Assembly (NCBI RefSeq): GCF_950295315.1
Contig: NC_080175.1
Coordinates: forward strand, 89,428,161 to 89,492,160
Reading direction: 5' to 3'
Source of the DNA: Erinaceus europaeus
Taxonomy: Eukaryota > Chordata > Mammalia > Eulipotyphla > Erinaceidae
DNA: 64,000 bases
Shown: positions 35,090-46,267 of the stretch, piece after piece
How positions within the stretch are numbered: the stretch's first letter is position 1
How the letters are laid out: each line of letters opens with the position of its first letter
Made by a program: the position numbers and the translations under genes
The notes under the pieces: model-generated
What the model was told of the DNA's origin: nothing
Databases searched by the model: none
The model's input: the letters and a program-made list of their open reading frames with translations, nothing else

Positions 35090-38000
35090 TCAACTTCTGT
35101 TGATGAGTGGGATCATCTCATATTCATCTATATCTTTCTGACTTAGCTCACTTAACAAAATTCCTTCTAGCTCTGTCCAAGATGGGTCAGAGAAGGTGAG
35201 TTCATTGTTCTTGATACCTGCATAGTATTCCATTGTGTATATATACCACAGCTTTCTCAGCCACTCATCTGTTGTTGGGCACCTGGGTTGCTTCCAGGTT
35301 TTAGCTATTATGAATTGTGCTGCTATGAACATAGGAGTACATGCCTCTTTTTGGTTGGGTGTTATGCAGTCCTTGGGGTATAACCCCAGGAGAGGAATTA
35401 CTGGATCATATGGAAGGTCCATGTCTAGCCTTCTGAGAGTTTTCCAGACTGCTCTCCACAGAGGCTGTACCAATTTACATTCCCACCAGCAATTTAAAAG
35501 GGTTCCTCTGTCCCCACAACCTCTCCAGCATTTGTTGCTGCTGTCGTTTTTGATGTATGTCATTCTTACAGGAGTGAGGTGGTATCTTAGTTTTGTCTTA
35601 ATTTGCATTTCTCTGACAATCAGTGACCTAGAGCAGTTTTTCATATGTTTGTTAGCCTTTTGGATCTCCTCTGTAGTGAATGTTTTGTTCATATCCTCTG
35701 CCCATTTTTGGATGGGGTCATTTGCTTTTTTTGGTGCTAAGTTTGCTGAGCTCTTTATATATTTTGGTGATTAGTTTCTTGTCTGATGTCTGGCATGTGA
35801 AGATCTTCTCCCATTCTGTGAGGGTTCTCTCTGTTTGTTTAATAGTTTCTTTGGATGTGCAGAAGCTTTTCAATTTGATGTAGTCCCATTGGTTTGTTTC
35901 TGCTTTAGTCTTCCTTGCAATTGGGTTTGATTCATCAAAGATGTCCTTGAGGTGTAGGTGGGAAACTGTTTTACCAAGGTTTTCCTCTAAGTATTTGATT
36001 GTTTCTGGTCTGACATCTAGGTCTTTGATCCATTTGGAGTTGATTTTTGTTTCTGGTGAGGTAAAGTGGTTCAATTTCATTCTTCTGCATGTTACAACCC
36101 AGTTTTCCCAGCACCATTTATTGAAGAGAGCCTCCTTTTTCCATTTAATCCTTTGGGCCCCCTTATCAAACATTAGATGTCCATAGGTGTTGGGATTTAT
36201 TTCTGGGCCTTCAATTCTGTTCCACTGGTCTGTGTGCCTATTTTTGTTCCAGTACTATGCTGTTTTGATGATGATGGCTTTATAATATAGTTTAAGGTCT
36301 GGGAGTGTAATGCTTCCATTTCTGTTTCTTTTCCTCAAGATGGTTTTGGCAATTCTAGGTGTTTTCAGGTTCCAGATAAATGACTGTAGTGTTTGTTCTA
36401 TTCTCTTAAAGAAGCTAGGTGGAACTTTGATGGGTATTGCATTAAATTTGTATAGGGCTCTGGGGAGAATATTCACTTTGATGAAATTTATTCTTCCAAT
36501 CAATGAGCATGGGATATCTTTCCATTTCTTGGTATCAGTTTCTATTTCCTCAAGTAGCGACTCATAGTTTTCAGCATACAAGTCTTTCACTTCTTTGGTC
36601 AACTTTATTCCTAGGTATTTGATTGATTTTGCTGAGACAGTAAATGGGAGTGATTTCTGTATGTCTTGTTCTTCAGATTTAGTGTTTGCATAAAGAAATG
36701 CCACTGATTTTTGTACATTGATTTTGTAGCCTGATACCTTGCTATATTGCCTAATAACTTCGAGTAATTTTCTGCTGGATTCTTTAGGTCTTTCTATGTA
36801 TACTATCATATCATCTGCAAGTAGTGAGAGCTTGACTTCTTCCCTTCCAATCTATATTCTTTTGATTTCTTTCTCTTGCCTGATGGCTATGGCAAATACT
36901 TCCAATACTATGTTGAAGAGTAACAGTGACAGTGGACAGCCCTGTCTAGTCCCCGATCTGAGGGGGAATGCTTTCAGCTTCTGTTCATTGAGTATGATGT
37001 TGGCTGTAGGTTTGTTATATATAGACTCCACTATCTTGAGGAATTTCCCATCTATTCCCATTTTTTGTAGAGTTTTGAGCATGAATGAGTATTGGATCTT
37101 GTCAAAGGCTTTCTCTACATCTATTGAGATAATCATGTGGTTTTTGGCTTTTCTTTTATTGATGTGGTGAATGACATTGATTGCCTTATGGATGTTGAAC
37201 CAGCCTTGCATTCCTGGGATGAATCCCACTTGTCGTGATGAACAATCTTTTTGATATGTTGCTGTATCCGGTTGGCCAAGATCTTGCTTAATATTTTGTC
37301 TTCTATGTTCATCAGAGATATCGGTCTGTAGTTTTCCTTTTTTGTTCTGTCCCTATCAGCTTTTGGTATCAGTGTGATGTTGGCTTCATAGAAGGTGGAA
37401 GGGAGTATTGCTGTTTCTTCAATCTTATGGAAAAGCTTAAGAAGTATGGGTATTAACTGTTTCCTGAAAGTTTTGTAGAATTCGTTTGTGAAGCCATCTG
37501 GTCCAGGACATTTTTTTTGGGGAAGGGTCTTAATAACAGTTTCAATTTCTTTGTCTGTAATTGGTGAATTTAGATTTTGTAGTTCTTCTTGGTTCATTTT
37601 TGGAAGGGCATATGTTTCTAGGAATTGTTCCATTTCCTCCAGATTCTCTAGCTTGGTGGCATAAAGTTCTTTATAGAAGTTTTGCAGGATTCTCTGGATT
37701 TCTGTGGTGTCAGTTGTGATATCTCCTCCATCGTTTACAATTCTATTAATTTGAGTCTTCTCTCTTTTTTGTTTGGTGAGTCTGGCTATGGATTTGTCAA
37801 TTTTGTTTAATCTTTCAAAGAACCTACATTTGGCTTCATTGATCTTTTGTATGGTTCTTTTATTTTTGATATTGTTTATTTCTGCTCGAACTTTAGTGAT
37901 TTCTGACCTTCTGGTTGCTTTAGGGTTCCTTTGTTCCTTTTCCTCTAAGTCCTTGAGGTGTGCATTAAGTTCATTCATTTGAGCTTCTTCTTGGTGTTTA

Positions 38001-38915
38001 ATATGTGATTGTATGGCTATAAGTTTCCCTCTCAGTACTGCTTTAGCTGTGTCCCAAATATTGTGATAGGTTGTGTCTTCATTTTCATTAGTTTCCAGGA
38101 ACATTTGAATTTCCTGTTTGAGTGAGTCTCTGACCCAGTGGTTCTTATGGAGCATGTTGTTTAGTTTCCAAATTCTCTGTCTTTTAATAATTTTCCGTTT
38201 GTTGTTAAATGTTAGTTTTACTCCACTTTGGTCTGAGAAGATAATTTGGATGATTTCAATGCTCTTGAATTTATTGATGCTGTCTTTGTGGCCTAACATG
38301 TGGTCTATCCTTGAGTATGTGTTATGTGGATTTGAAAAGAAGGTGTATTCCAGTTTTTTGGGGTGGAGGAGTCTGAAAATGTCCAAGAGGTCTAGTCTGT
38401 CAATCTCTTCATTCAATTCTCTTGTATCTTTATTGGTTTTCTGCTTTGTTGATCTGTCTAAGTGTGAGAGTGGGGTATTGAAGTCTCCCACTATTATTGT
38501 ATTAGTATTGATGTATTTTTGAAAGTCTTTCAGTAAGTGCTTGACGTATTTAGATGGTCCCTCATTGGGTACATAGATGTTAATGATTGTTAAGTCTTCT
38601 TGGCTGATTGATCCTCTAATCATTATGTAGTGTCCTTGCCTATCTTTTATTACTTTATTTAACTTAAAATCTATCGTGTCTGAGATAAGAATGGCTGTTC
38701 CTGCCCTTTTTTTGTGTTCTGTTAGCCTGTATGATAGTTTTCCATCCTTTCACTTTAAGGCTGTGTTTATTTTGTTGTGACAGATGGGATTCTTGTAAGC
38801 AGCATATGGTTAGATTATGTTTTCTGATCCATCCCCCAACTCTGTGCCTTTTGATGGGTTAGTTTAAGCCATTGACATTTATTGATATTATGGTTTTAAT
38901 GTATTGTAGTGCCAT
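35090..38915 (-). pseudogene. ORF2: L1 ORF2 (endonuclease/reverse transcriptase), disrupted
   Basis: The span equals about 1,275 codons, the usual L1 ORF2p length. Start codon at 38913-38915, shortly after ORF1. The N-terminal endonuclease region is recognisable: SINVNGLN at the start, CLQES, then GDFN at 38477-38488 and YSRIDHML. The SDH motif reads SDQ, so the catalytic His is lost (Gln codon at 38228-38230). The reverse-transcriptase region follows ([18 protein letters not shown] near 36.81 kb with Leu in place of the usual Phe/Tyr before it), then the C-terminal cysteine-rich segment where LLHCWW reads LLNCWW. Disruptions: stop at codon 19 (38859-38861), frameshift in an A-run at about 38707-38713, one-base loss near 37229-37234, TAG at 36852-36854, TAG at 36255-36257, and an extra A at about 35726-35732. 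No functional enzyme can be made. Confidence 0.95.
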
Positions 38916-38976
38916 TGTTCAAAAAAATTTTTTTCTTTGCTTTGATATATTGCTAATATTATAGTGATGTTCTTGT

Positions 38977-39891
38977 TTATAAGAGGTCTTTTAGAACCTC
39001 TTTCAAGGCCAGTTTGGTGATGGTTGCCTCCTTTAACTGTTGTTTGTCTAAGAAGGTTTTGATCCCTCCATCTAGTTTGAATGAAAGTCTAACAGGATAT
39101 ATTTTCCTTGGTTGAAACCCTTTTTCATTCAGGGCTCGATAGATATCTTGCCATTCTCTTCTGGCTATTAGAGTTTGAGTGGAGAAGTCTGCAGATAATC
39201 TTATGGGTTTTCCCTTGTATGTGACTTTTTGTTTCTCTCTTGCAGCCTTTAGGATCCTTTCTTTATCCTTACTTCTTATCATTGTGACTATGATGTGGCT
39301 TGGTGTCTTCAGGTCTGGGTTGATTCTGTTTGGTTCTCTCTGGGCCTCTTGAATCTTGATGTCCTTTCTGTTATTCAGGTCTGGGAAGTTTTCTTCTATT
39401 ATTTCCTCTAGAATGTTTGCTTCCCCTTCCTCTCTTTCTTCCTCTGGCAGGCCAATTATATGAATGTTACTTCTTTTGAGATCATCCCATATGTCTCTGT
39501 TGTTGTTCTCAGTGTCTCTCAATCTCTTTTTAAGCTCTTTCACCTCTTTCTTCGTTTTCTCTAACTCATCCTCTGTCTGACTAATTCTGTTTTCTGCTTC
39601 TGTTAGTCTGCTTTCCCTTGCCTCAGCTTCTTTCTTCATTACAGCTATTTCAGCTTTCAGTTCTATAATTGCCTCAAGATAATCAGTATTTTCCTTGGGG
39701 GTCTCAAATGTTGTTTCCCTAATACTGCCATTCCTTTCCTCCAACGTTGTTTTCATTTCTGTGATTAATAAGTTTATTATTGCTTGCACACTTTTCTTAT
39801 CTATGGTTACTTCTTGCTGATTTGTAGTTTCTTCTGGACTCTTGTCTTCATTCATTGGAGTAGCAGTTTTATTTGTTTTTGATCTACCCAT
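38977..39891 (-). CDS. ORF1: L1 ORF1 protein, intact
   Basis: An unbroken 304-codon frame, slightly shorter than human ORF1p (338). ORF1p is a trimeric RNA-binding protein and nucleic-acid chaperone that coats L1 RNA in cytoplasmic ribonucleoprotein particles. The N-terminus (1-70) is polar and low in structure. Residues about 72-140 are rich in Glu, Lys and Leu with heptad spacing, the trimerising coiled coil. Residues about 141-232 are the RRM-like domain, starting SNIHIIGLPE with EANILEEIIEENFP. Residues about 233-295 are the C-terminal domain (ARREWQDIYRALNEKGFQPR, KIYPVRLSFKLDGGIKTF). Its intactness beside a wrecked ORF2 suggests it could still be translated if transcribed. Whether it is expressed is unknown. 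Confidence 0.93.
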   Translation of the reverse strand: MGRSKTNKTATPMNEDKSPEETTNQQEVTIDKKSVQAIINLLITEMKTTLEERNGSIRETTFETPKENTDYLEAIIELKAEIAVMKKEAEARESRLTEAENRISQTEDELEKTKKEVKELKKRLRDTENNNRDIWDDLKRSNIHIIGLPEEEREEGEANILEEIIEENFPDLNNRKDIKIQEAQREPNRINPDLKTPSHIIVTMIRSKDKERILKAAREKQKVTYKGKPIRLSADFSTQTLIARREWQDIYRALNEKGFQPRKIYPVRLSFKLDGGIKTFLDKQQLKEATITKLALKEVLKDLL

Positions 39892-41043
39892 TTTTTTGAT
39901 TTATTTGTTTCTTTTTTTATGCTTTGTTTTTCCTCAGTTGTTGTGTCTTGAGTACAAGTAACACTGTACTAAATACCTTTATGACAATTGCACTCACCAA
40001 CCTCAGGAATTACAGTAGCAACTGAAGCAAGTATTGAAGTAGTTTAATCGTTACCAGTTAGCCAAACAATTTCTCCTGTCTGTGAAAAATTAGTAACCAA
40101 ATCCAAGTGAAGAAAGAGAAAAGAAGGAAAGGATAGCAAGAATAGACAGTTATGCAAATCTACTATCCACTGTATATTCTAGGGGTAACAAGATGGTAAA
40201 CGGAACTAGAGCAGAGATAAACACATAGAGAGTCCTCTCATTCCGATTTCTTCCCCAAAATCATTCACAAATTCAGAAAGGCAAAGAAGAAGGAAGAAGT
40301 GTATTACAAGATAAAAAAAAAAAGAGAGAGAGAGAGAGACAAGCAAGAGAAAAGGGAAAAGATAAGAAAAAGAGCTGTAATTAAAGAGCAGGAAAGGAAA
40401 TTCCCAAATGTGTATCAGTGATTTCAAAAAAGCACACTGTTTGGTGGTGTCGGGGCTTGGGGCTGTGAGTTTGGAAGCTGTAGGATTAAGGAAGAAAGGA
40501 TGTCAAGAAAGAGAAAAAGAAAAATAAAAAAAAATACAGAGAGAGAGAAAAAAGAAAAAGATAAGAAAGAACAGTCATAAAAGGGCAGTGAAAGGAAAGG
40601 TTTTTTTTAATGTATTTATTTTTAATTATTTAATTAGCTATGTGGGGTGAGGTGGGGGGGTTGGCTACTTAGAAAGAAAAAAGGTTAGAGGTTTCAGAAG
40701 GGTATAGACTTAGAATTAATGATACTCCTTTGTGGGACAGGAATTTGGTAAAGAAAAGGAGCTCCTAGCAGTGGATCCTGCTAGGAGCTGGTCCCCAGGG
40801 ACTGGTTATGGGGGGGGGGGGGAGGTATGCTTGAAAATTAAAAGGAAGAAAAAAAAATTTTTCCCCCTTTTTTCCCTACTCTAATTCTTAACCCAAATTA
40901 AGTTATAGTCACTTCCTTTGGGTCACCGCTAAGACCCCTTATTGGCTGGCCTGCTAAAGGCAGAAAATCCTACTGTTTCCAGGAGATGTGGTCAGAGCTC
41001 AGCCACTAGCAGCTTCTCAGTCCGCCATCTTCCGGGAAAAAAT
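39892..41043 (-). promoter_or_regulatory. L1 5' UTR with internal promoter
   Basis: About 1.15 kb upstream of ORF1 in the sense of the element. It contains G-rich runs (for example 40809-40821) and a comparatively CpG-rich distal 100 bp. In L1s this region holds an RNA polymerase II promoter that starts transcription at the element's first base. I infer that role from position and from the motif at its 5' end. Confidence 0.75.
41022..41031 (-). promoter_or_regulatory. YY1-type site at the L1 5' end
   Basis: AAGATGGCGG on the minus strand, about 13 bp from the element's first base. In human L1 a YY1 site at the same place directs accurate transcription start. Its preservation here supports a full-length 5' end. 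Confidence 0.8.
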
Positions 41044-41058
41044 CTCAAAGTATTTTTC
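41044..41058. repeat. Right target-site duplication of the full-length L1
   Basis: CTCAAAGTATTTTTC, identical to 33699-33713. Confidence 0.93.
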
Positions 41059-42440
41059 ATGATTTTCCCTATTTAGCCAAAATTTCCTACAAAAATTACC
41101 TATACTTTACATTTCTGTGAATTCCAATAGCATATTCTGGTGAATGTTATTGTTATTTCCCTGGTGTTTGATTTTCCTGGTTGGCTTTAAAACTAGGACT
41201 GTATCTTGTAGTCATCACAGATCAGAGCTTGTAGGGAAAAAATGTGAAAATAGGGGAGTTTTTTTTTTCCCCCCTCTAAGTATAGTTATTTGTCTGGCTT
41301 TACTAGGACAGGTAATTTAAAAATATGTCAATAAAATATGCTTTAACTGAAAACATTATGATACATTTCTTGACTCGAGATTGTAATTCAATAGCATTAT
41401 TAGCTAAACCTAAAAACATATATGCCCAACTTTACAAAAGGAATTGAAATAATTTATAATTCTGTCATGTTCTAAAAGACATTTATTCACATTTTATATT
41501 TTAGTAAAAGTAACTGATATAGTCATCATTGCATACATGTATAGTAAGACCCAAGGTAAGAAACAGCTATATAAAAAAACACAAGCAACTAATTAACCAC
41601 AGGAAAACATCTTTCTCACAACAAAGTAATGAATCATCATGTCCCATTCTAATCAATAATACTAGCCAAATACTGGCAGGTGAACTGATTTTTTAAGATA
41701 TTGAAAAATTTTGCCTGAACTGTAGTATTCTACATAAATGAAATTTTGCATTATATATTTAATCTGGATTTTTTTTTACTTCTCACTATTACTGTATCTA
41801 TGTTAATCTTTATTTTTAAGCAGAGTTCTACAATGTTGCTATTATCAGTCCATATAATTTTCTACAGTCGATTTATTCTACTGACAATATTTAATATTTA
41901 TAGTTTGTAGTTCTTATTAGTATACATACATAATTAAATTTGCCAAGTAGTCCATTAGATACATTTCTGAATGTGTGCATTTAGTCTATATGTTTCTTAC
42001 TATAAGATATTTTAAAAATATAATTTTCATAGTATATGAGAAAAGAGTGATAATTCAGAATGAATCATGTTATATTTCAGAAATACAGCCTTTATTTTTT
42101 TTAGGTTCTGAAAGTACTTTTTGTGCAGCTGTGTTCAGTAAAGAGCACAGACATAAATTCCAATCACTGTATTTATATAGACTAATAAACAGGAAGACAA
42201 AATTACATTAAGGAAAATAGACTGACATGAAATATTTAATTTATTATACATGCTAAATTTAATTTAAAATCTACAGTTATTCAGTTCACAAAAAAGCATA
42301 ATCTCATGCAATACACATTTGACTAATATGATAATTTAGGGACTGTCTTAGTGGTCATTCAGTATAAAGGTCTAGTTTATCGACCAGGATTTAAGTAAAT
42401 AAGAAATACATAGGGACAGTTGTTTTCTATCTCCTGCTAC
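41059..42440. other. Unassigned AT-rich sequence
   Basis: Nothing recognised. Confidence 0.5.
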
Positions 42441-42442
42441 TT

Positions 42443-42640
42443 TTATTTATTTATTTATTTATTTGAAGATTTTCATAAGAAAGAGAGGGAAGGAAGAAGG
42501 GAAAGAGGGGGGAAAGAGAAGGAGAGAGAAAGGGTCTAGAGCTCTCTGTTCAACTCTGTCATAGGTAGTGTCTGGGATCGAATCTTAGAACTTTTGAGTT
42601 TCAGGCATTTACATTTGTTGTACTACCCCTGCACAATCTT
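42443..42640 (-). repeat. Diverged SINE with GA-rich core
   Basis: (TTTA)n start, GATTTTCATAAGAAAGAGAG, a GA-rich core, then GTGTCTGGGATCGAATCTTA (reversed B-box-like) and TTTGTTGTACTACCCCTGCA. Confidence 0.6.
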
Positions 42641-42715
42641 CCCAGTTCCATCACTTCTATTAAGAGGATGTTTTTATAATAATAAAAAAGAATATGTTAG
42701 AAACTGTTATAGTAT

Positions 42716-42812
42716 TGACTTCACTGCCTTTGAAACTCCCCCGCTGCAGGTGCAATGCCCAGGCTCAAACATGGGTCCTTGAGTAGGTAATGTGTGAGTC
42801 ATCACCCAGCCC
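42716..42812 (-). repeat. Type B SINE fragment
   Basis: CACTGCCTTTGAAACTCCCC, CGCTGCAGGTGCAATGCCCA and GAGTCATCACCCAGCCCC. Only the tRNA-like half is left. Confidence 0.65.
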
Positions 42813-43237
42813 CTGAATTTCACTTTACCTAAACTCAGACACTCTACCTTTTTTTTTTTTAAACATATTCTGCCTCTGACAGGTATAAGTATTTTTAAAT
42901 GTTGTAATAGAGAATTGGATTCACATTAAATTGGTTGGTAGTAGGATGAGTTTTTATGTCTTTTTTCCCTAAGTCTTTCTATAAAAAACCATCTACAAAT
43001 TTCATTCTAAATGTAGTATGTCCCAAACTGCCTATTACAACTTCTTCCTGGAAATAACATATCATTTACATTCATTGTACTACAAAAAGGGAGTCTTATG
43101 TAACAAATAGATTCAAGGAACAGAGAAGTTCATTCATTACTAAGAAGTTCTGAAAATATTGATGATAATACTAATGGTATGTTTCAAACTTCTCATCACT
43201 AAATTTTTGGTTCACTTTCCTTCCACAGTCTTTCTTT

Positions 43238-43238
<1 letters not shown>

Positions 43239-43280
<42 letters not shown>
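43239..43280. repeat. (AC)n microsatellite
   Basis: About 20 uninterrupted AC units. Confidence 0.97.
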
Positions 43281-43420
43281 CTATGCAACCCTTTATCCCT
43301 TCACCCTGGTAAGTACAACATATGGGTTATAATTTTTTTTGTGATGTCTGGCAGTTTCATCTTCAGAACTGAATGTTCAAGATAGAAAAGGTATTTCAAT
43401 TAGTAATATATTTGGTTTCA

Positions 43421-43421
43421 T

Positions 43422-43468
<47 letters not shown>
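43421..43468. repeat. (AC)n microsatellite
   Basis: About 22 AC units with one ACGC interruption near the left edge, 140 bp from the previous tract. Confidence 0.97.
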
Positions 43469-43470
<2 letters not shown>

Positions 43471-43939
43471 ACCTAGATCTCAAAGTCATTTTGTTCACTT
43501 CATAATATTTTCACTGGAGCATTCATAGGCCATTCAAGAACTTTAATACAAAATCCAAGAGCCATGCCCAGTTTTCTCTGGTGACCTCATTATCTCTTCA
43601 ATATATGTCTGAGGTGAAGAATGATTTTTGTCAATCACTGTCCTAAAGGACCAGTTTAGGCTCTCCAAGAGGGTAGCTTTTTATCTCTCAGGTCTTTGAT
43701 CTTCCTGGGGTATAATTATCCGGCCACTGACTCTTCTGTCATATCTGCCTTTAGGGAAATAGCTGCAAGCTTCAAATTTCTATTACACTGTAATTCTTAC
43801 TCTCCATTGTGTTACTTTATGATAGTGACTTTTAAATTTAGATATATCACCAGTTAGCCATGAGCTACTGTACCATAGTATAAGTTGAAAACATTGAAAT
43901 ACTTTGTTTTTCTCCCAAAACTTTAAGAAAGTATAGAAA

Positions 43940-44028
43940 GAAATAAGGCCAGATCAACAGGGGTAAAATTAATGGTACTTATATATATATATATAATATT
44001 TTGGAGTTACTCTCTGTCCTAATCCAGC

Positions 44029-44059
<31 letters not shown>

Positions 44060-44755
44060 TTTTACCAGAGGATTGTTCAGCTCTGGCTTATGGTGGTGCA
44101 GGGGATTGAACCTGGGGCTTTGGAGCCTCAGGCATGAGTCTCTTTGCATAACCATTACACTATCTATATTCTGCCTCAGCTGTCTAGTCCTATTTTCAAC
44201 TATGACACCTCTTTTCCAGACAATACTTTTAGTCCATCTGCTTGTCAGCTATCAGACTCAGGCAAAAATGACTAGTCACGGGTCACATGGAACATACCTA
44301 AAAAAGACTTCTCAACTTCTTCCCACATGAAGACGTCTAGTTTAATATGCCTTATTCCCCCTTTTGGCTGCCTGTTTATAGAACACTTTGCATTATATCA
44401 TACCACCTTTAAGCCACTAAGTTGCAGATGTTACCATGATGCCATCCTATTTCCTCTGGACAGGGGATCTCACCAATGTGTGACTGAACCCCACCTCTCT
44501 AGAGCCCTACCCCACTAGGAAAAGATAGAAGCAGGCTGGGAGTATGTCCATGTTGAGCGAAGAAGCAATTACAGAAGCTAGACCTTCCACCTTCTGCACC
44601 CATAGAAATTTTGGTTCATATTTCCAAAGGGATAAAGAACAGGGAAACTTCCAATGGAGGGGATGGGAAACAGAACTCTGATGTTGGGAACTGTGTGGAA
44701 TTAAACCCCTGTTATCTTATAATCTTATTAAATCAGTAATAAAATTTTAAAAATA
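43940..44755 (+). mobile_element. L1 3'-UTR fragment split by a SINE
   Basis: TTTTGGAGTTACTCTCTGTC and TAATCCAGCTT precede the SINE. CAGCTGTCTAGTCCTATTTT, CAATACTTTTAGTCCATCTG, ATTTTGGTTCATATTTCCAA and TTAAACCCCTGTTATCTTAT follow, ending TTAAATCAGTAATAAAATTT. It is older and more diverged than the copies at 50 and 54 kb. Confidence 0.8.
44028..44178 (-). repeat. Type C SINE inserted in an L1 tail
   Basis: (ATTT)n, ACCAGAGGATTGTTCAGCTC, GGGGATTGAACCTGGGGCTT, CCTCAGGCATGAGTCTCTTT, GCATAACCATTACACTATCT. It is the best preserved type C copy here. Confidence 0.88.
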
Positions 44756-44910
44756 TGTGAAATTCTTCTTACACAATCAGGTTTTACAAGTCAAAAATAT
44801 ATCTGACAACTAAAAATCACATTCTTCCAGCATTTATTTAAATAACAGCACATCTATTGTCCTGATAATGATTGGTATTGAACTAATCAACTTGGACGTT
44901 AAATCTTTTA

Positions 44911-45117
44911 AATTTTTTAATTATCTTTATTTTATTTGATAGAGACAACCAGAAATCTAAAAGGAAGGTGGTGATAGGGAGAGACAGAGAGATACCTGCA
45001 GCGTTGCTTCACCACTCACAAAGCTTTCCCCCTGCAGGTGGGGACTGGGTTCTCGAACCCGGGTCCCTGTACATTGTAACATGTGTGCTTAACCAGGAGC
45101 GCCACCACCCGGCCCTG
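44911..45117 (-). repeat. Type B SINE with TSD
   Basis: TTTATTTGATAGAGACAACC, GGTTCTCGAACCCGGGTCCC (reversed B-box-like) and CGCCACCACCCGGCCC. GTTAAATCTTT occurs at 44898-44908 and 45121-45131. High CpG retention suggests recent insertion. Confidence 0.92.
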
Positions 45118-45929
45118 AAAGTTAAATCTTTAAACAACGTATACATTTTAAGCATTCAGTCTTAACCTGTGATACAATTATGATGTAAGGAATAGCACCT
45201 TTACACAACCCAACAATTCATTAGACGCATCTCATGAATGAACTGATCTCAACAACACGATGTTTGAAAAAAGGAAGACAAAACATACTGTCTGAGGGAC
45301 ATGTGTAGGACAGTCAAAGTTCACACATAATAGGAAGCAGATCAGTTTGCACTTAGCCAATTTTTTTTTTCCAGAAAAGGTAACTGTCTAATGAAATCAG
45401 ATAACTTTGACTAATATTTCAAATAATATGAAGTGCCATGGCACTACATCCCAGCTCCATCAGATGGTAAATGGTCAAAAATTTACATTGCATTGGTAAC
45501 TTTACGGGAAGAAAAGAAGGCAAAGACACAATCTCTGAAAGACTCAAGAAAATCAAACAGTGTACACTTACTGAGAGGACTATGACCAGAAAAGCACATT
45601 CCAACTAGATGTCTAATGTAATTTCAGACTTGGTGTATATACTCAGCACCTAATCCAGCATTTGGTGGACACCAAGACTAGAAAAGTTATCTGCAGACTC
45701 CTCAAACATGCAGAAGTCTTCAGGATACCAAGGTCCCTGAATTAGGTGATTCCAAATTTGTATGGGAAGAATCAGTAAGTTTGTGAGACAGTGACAATCT
45801 GGATAATAAATTTAGTTATAAACCCAATTGCTACTTCCTGTATCCTGTTTACCAACGTACCCTTGTTTGTTCTGCTTCCTGCTGAATTAACTCCTCAGTA
45901 ACAGAATTCTTGATGTATCATAAAACTTG

Positions 45930-45938
45930 CTATATAAA
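45930..45938 (+). promoter_or_regulatory. TATA-box-like motif
   Basis: CTATATAAA about 10 bp upstream of the GC-rich CTCF-like word. Such motifs are common by chance in AT-rich DNA; the context makes it worth noting. Confidence 0.3.
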
Positions 45939-45946
45939 GATTCTGG

Positions 45947-45961
45947 CCCAAAGGGGGCGCT
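45947..45961 (+). promoter_or_regulatory. CTCF-like core motif
   Basis: CCCAAAGGGGGCGCT agrees with the AGGGGGCGC core of the CTCF consensus and keeps CC at the proper distance upstream. It is seen once in the window, outside any SINE or L1. Confidence 0.45.
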
Positions 45962-46267
45962 CCATTGTCTGATATTCCGCCCCTGTGGGTATGTGTTCAA
46001 GGAGACTGGTTCAGGTTCTCAGTCAGGCACATAACATATGTCTAGCTGAGAAATCTTTTGGATTCATGTGTCATCTGGCTCAGAAGGCAGGTAATGCAAC
46101 ATACAGCAAGTAAATTAGAAAATAGCAGTTAAGTGTTAGAACAAATACCAGATGGTTTCAATAGACCTATGGACAAAAGGGATCTAGAGATTCTACTCCT
46201 TCAGAAATGTCCAAACATCATGCCTGAAATCCTTTTTATAACAGCTCACCACATTAAAAAGAAACCC

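Larger units (their letters stand above)
33714..41043 (-). mobile_element. L1: Full-length L1 retrotransposon, 7.3 kb
   Basis: A complete element on the minus strand bounded by identical 15-bp TSDs. From its 5' end it has a ~1.15-kb 5' UTR (39892-41043), an intact ORF1 (38977-39891), a ~60-bp spacer and a disrupted ORF2 (35090-38915). A ~1.37-kb 3' UTR ends in an A-rich tail with AATAAA-like words. The 5' end keeps a YY1-type motif, as in other mammalian L1s. The 3' UTR is much longer than that of human L1 and accounts for most solo fragments in this window. The minus-strand TSD starts GAAAAATA, in keeping with L1 endonuclease preference for A-rich insertion points. ORF2 damage makes the copy unable to move by itself. 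Confidence 0.95.
42815..43935. other. Unassigned apart from two (CA)n tracts
   Basis: No gene or transposon recognised. Confidence 0.5.
45132..46265. other. Unassigned region with a possible solo LTR
   Basis: No L1 or SINE recognised. 45780-46097 has an LTR-like layout: an AT-rich part, a TATA-like word, then a G+C-rich stretch. I could not define TG/CA ends or flanking duplications, so this is only a suggestion. Confidence 0.35.

Noticed and set aside
35235..38522. Plus-strand frames of 67-179 codons across the full-length L1
   Set aside because: Antisense shadows of ORF2; no independent motif.
45780..46097. Definite endogenous retroviral LTR
   Set aside because: No TG...CA ends, flanking duplication or second copy could be fixed; kept only as a low-confidence suggestion.
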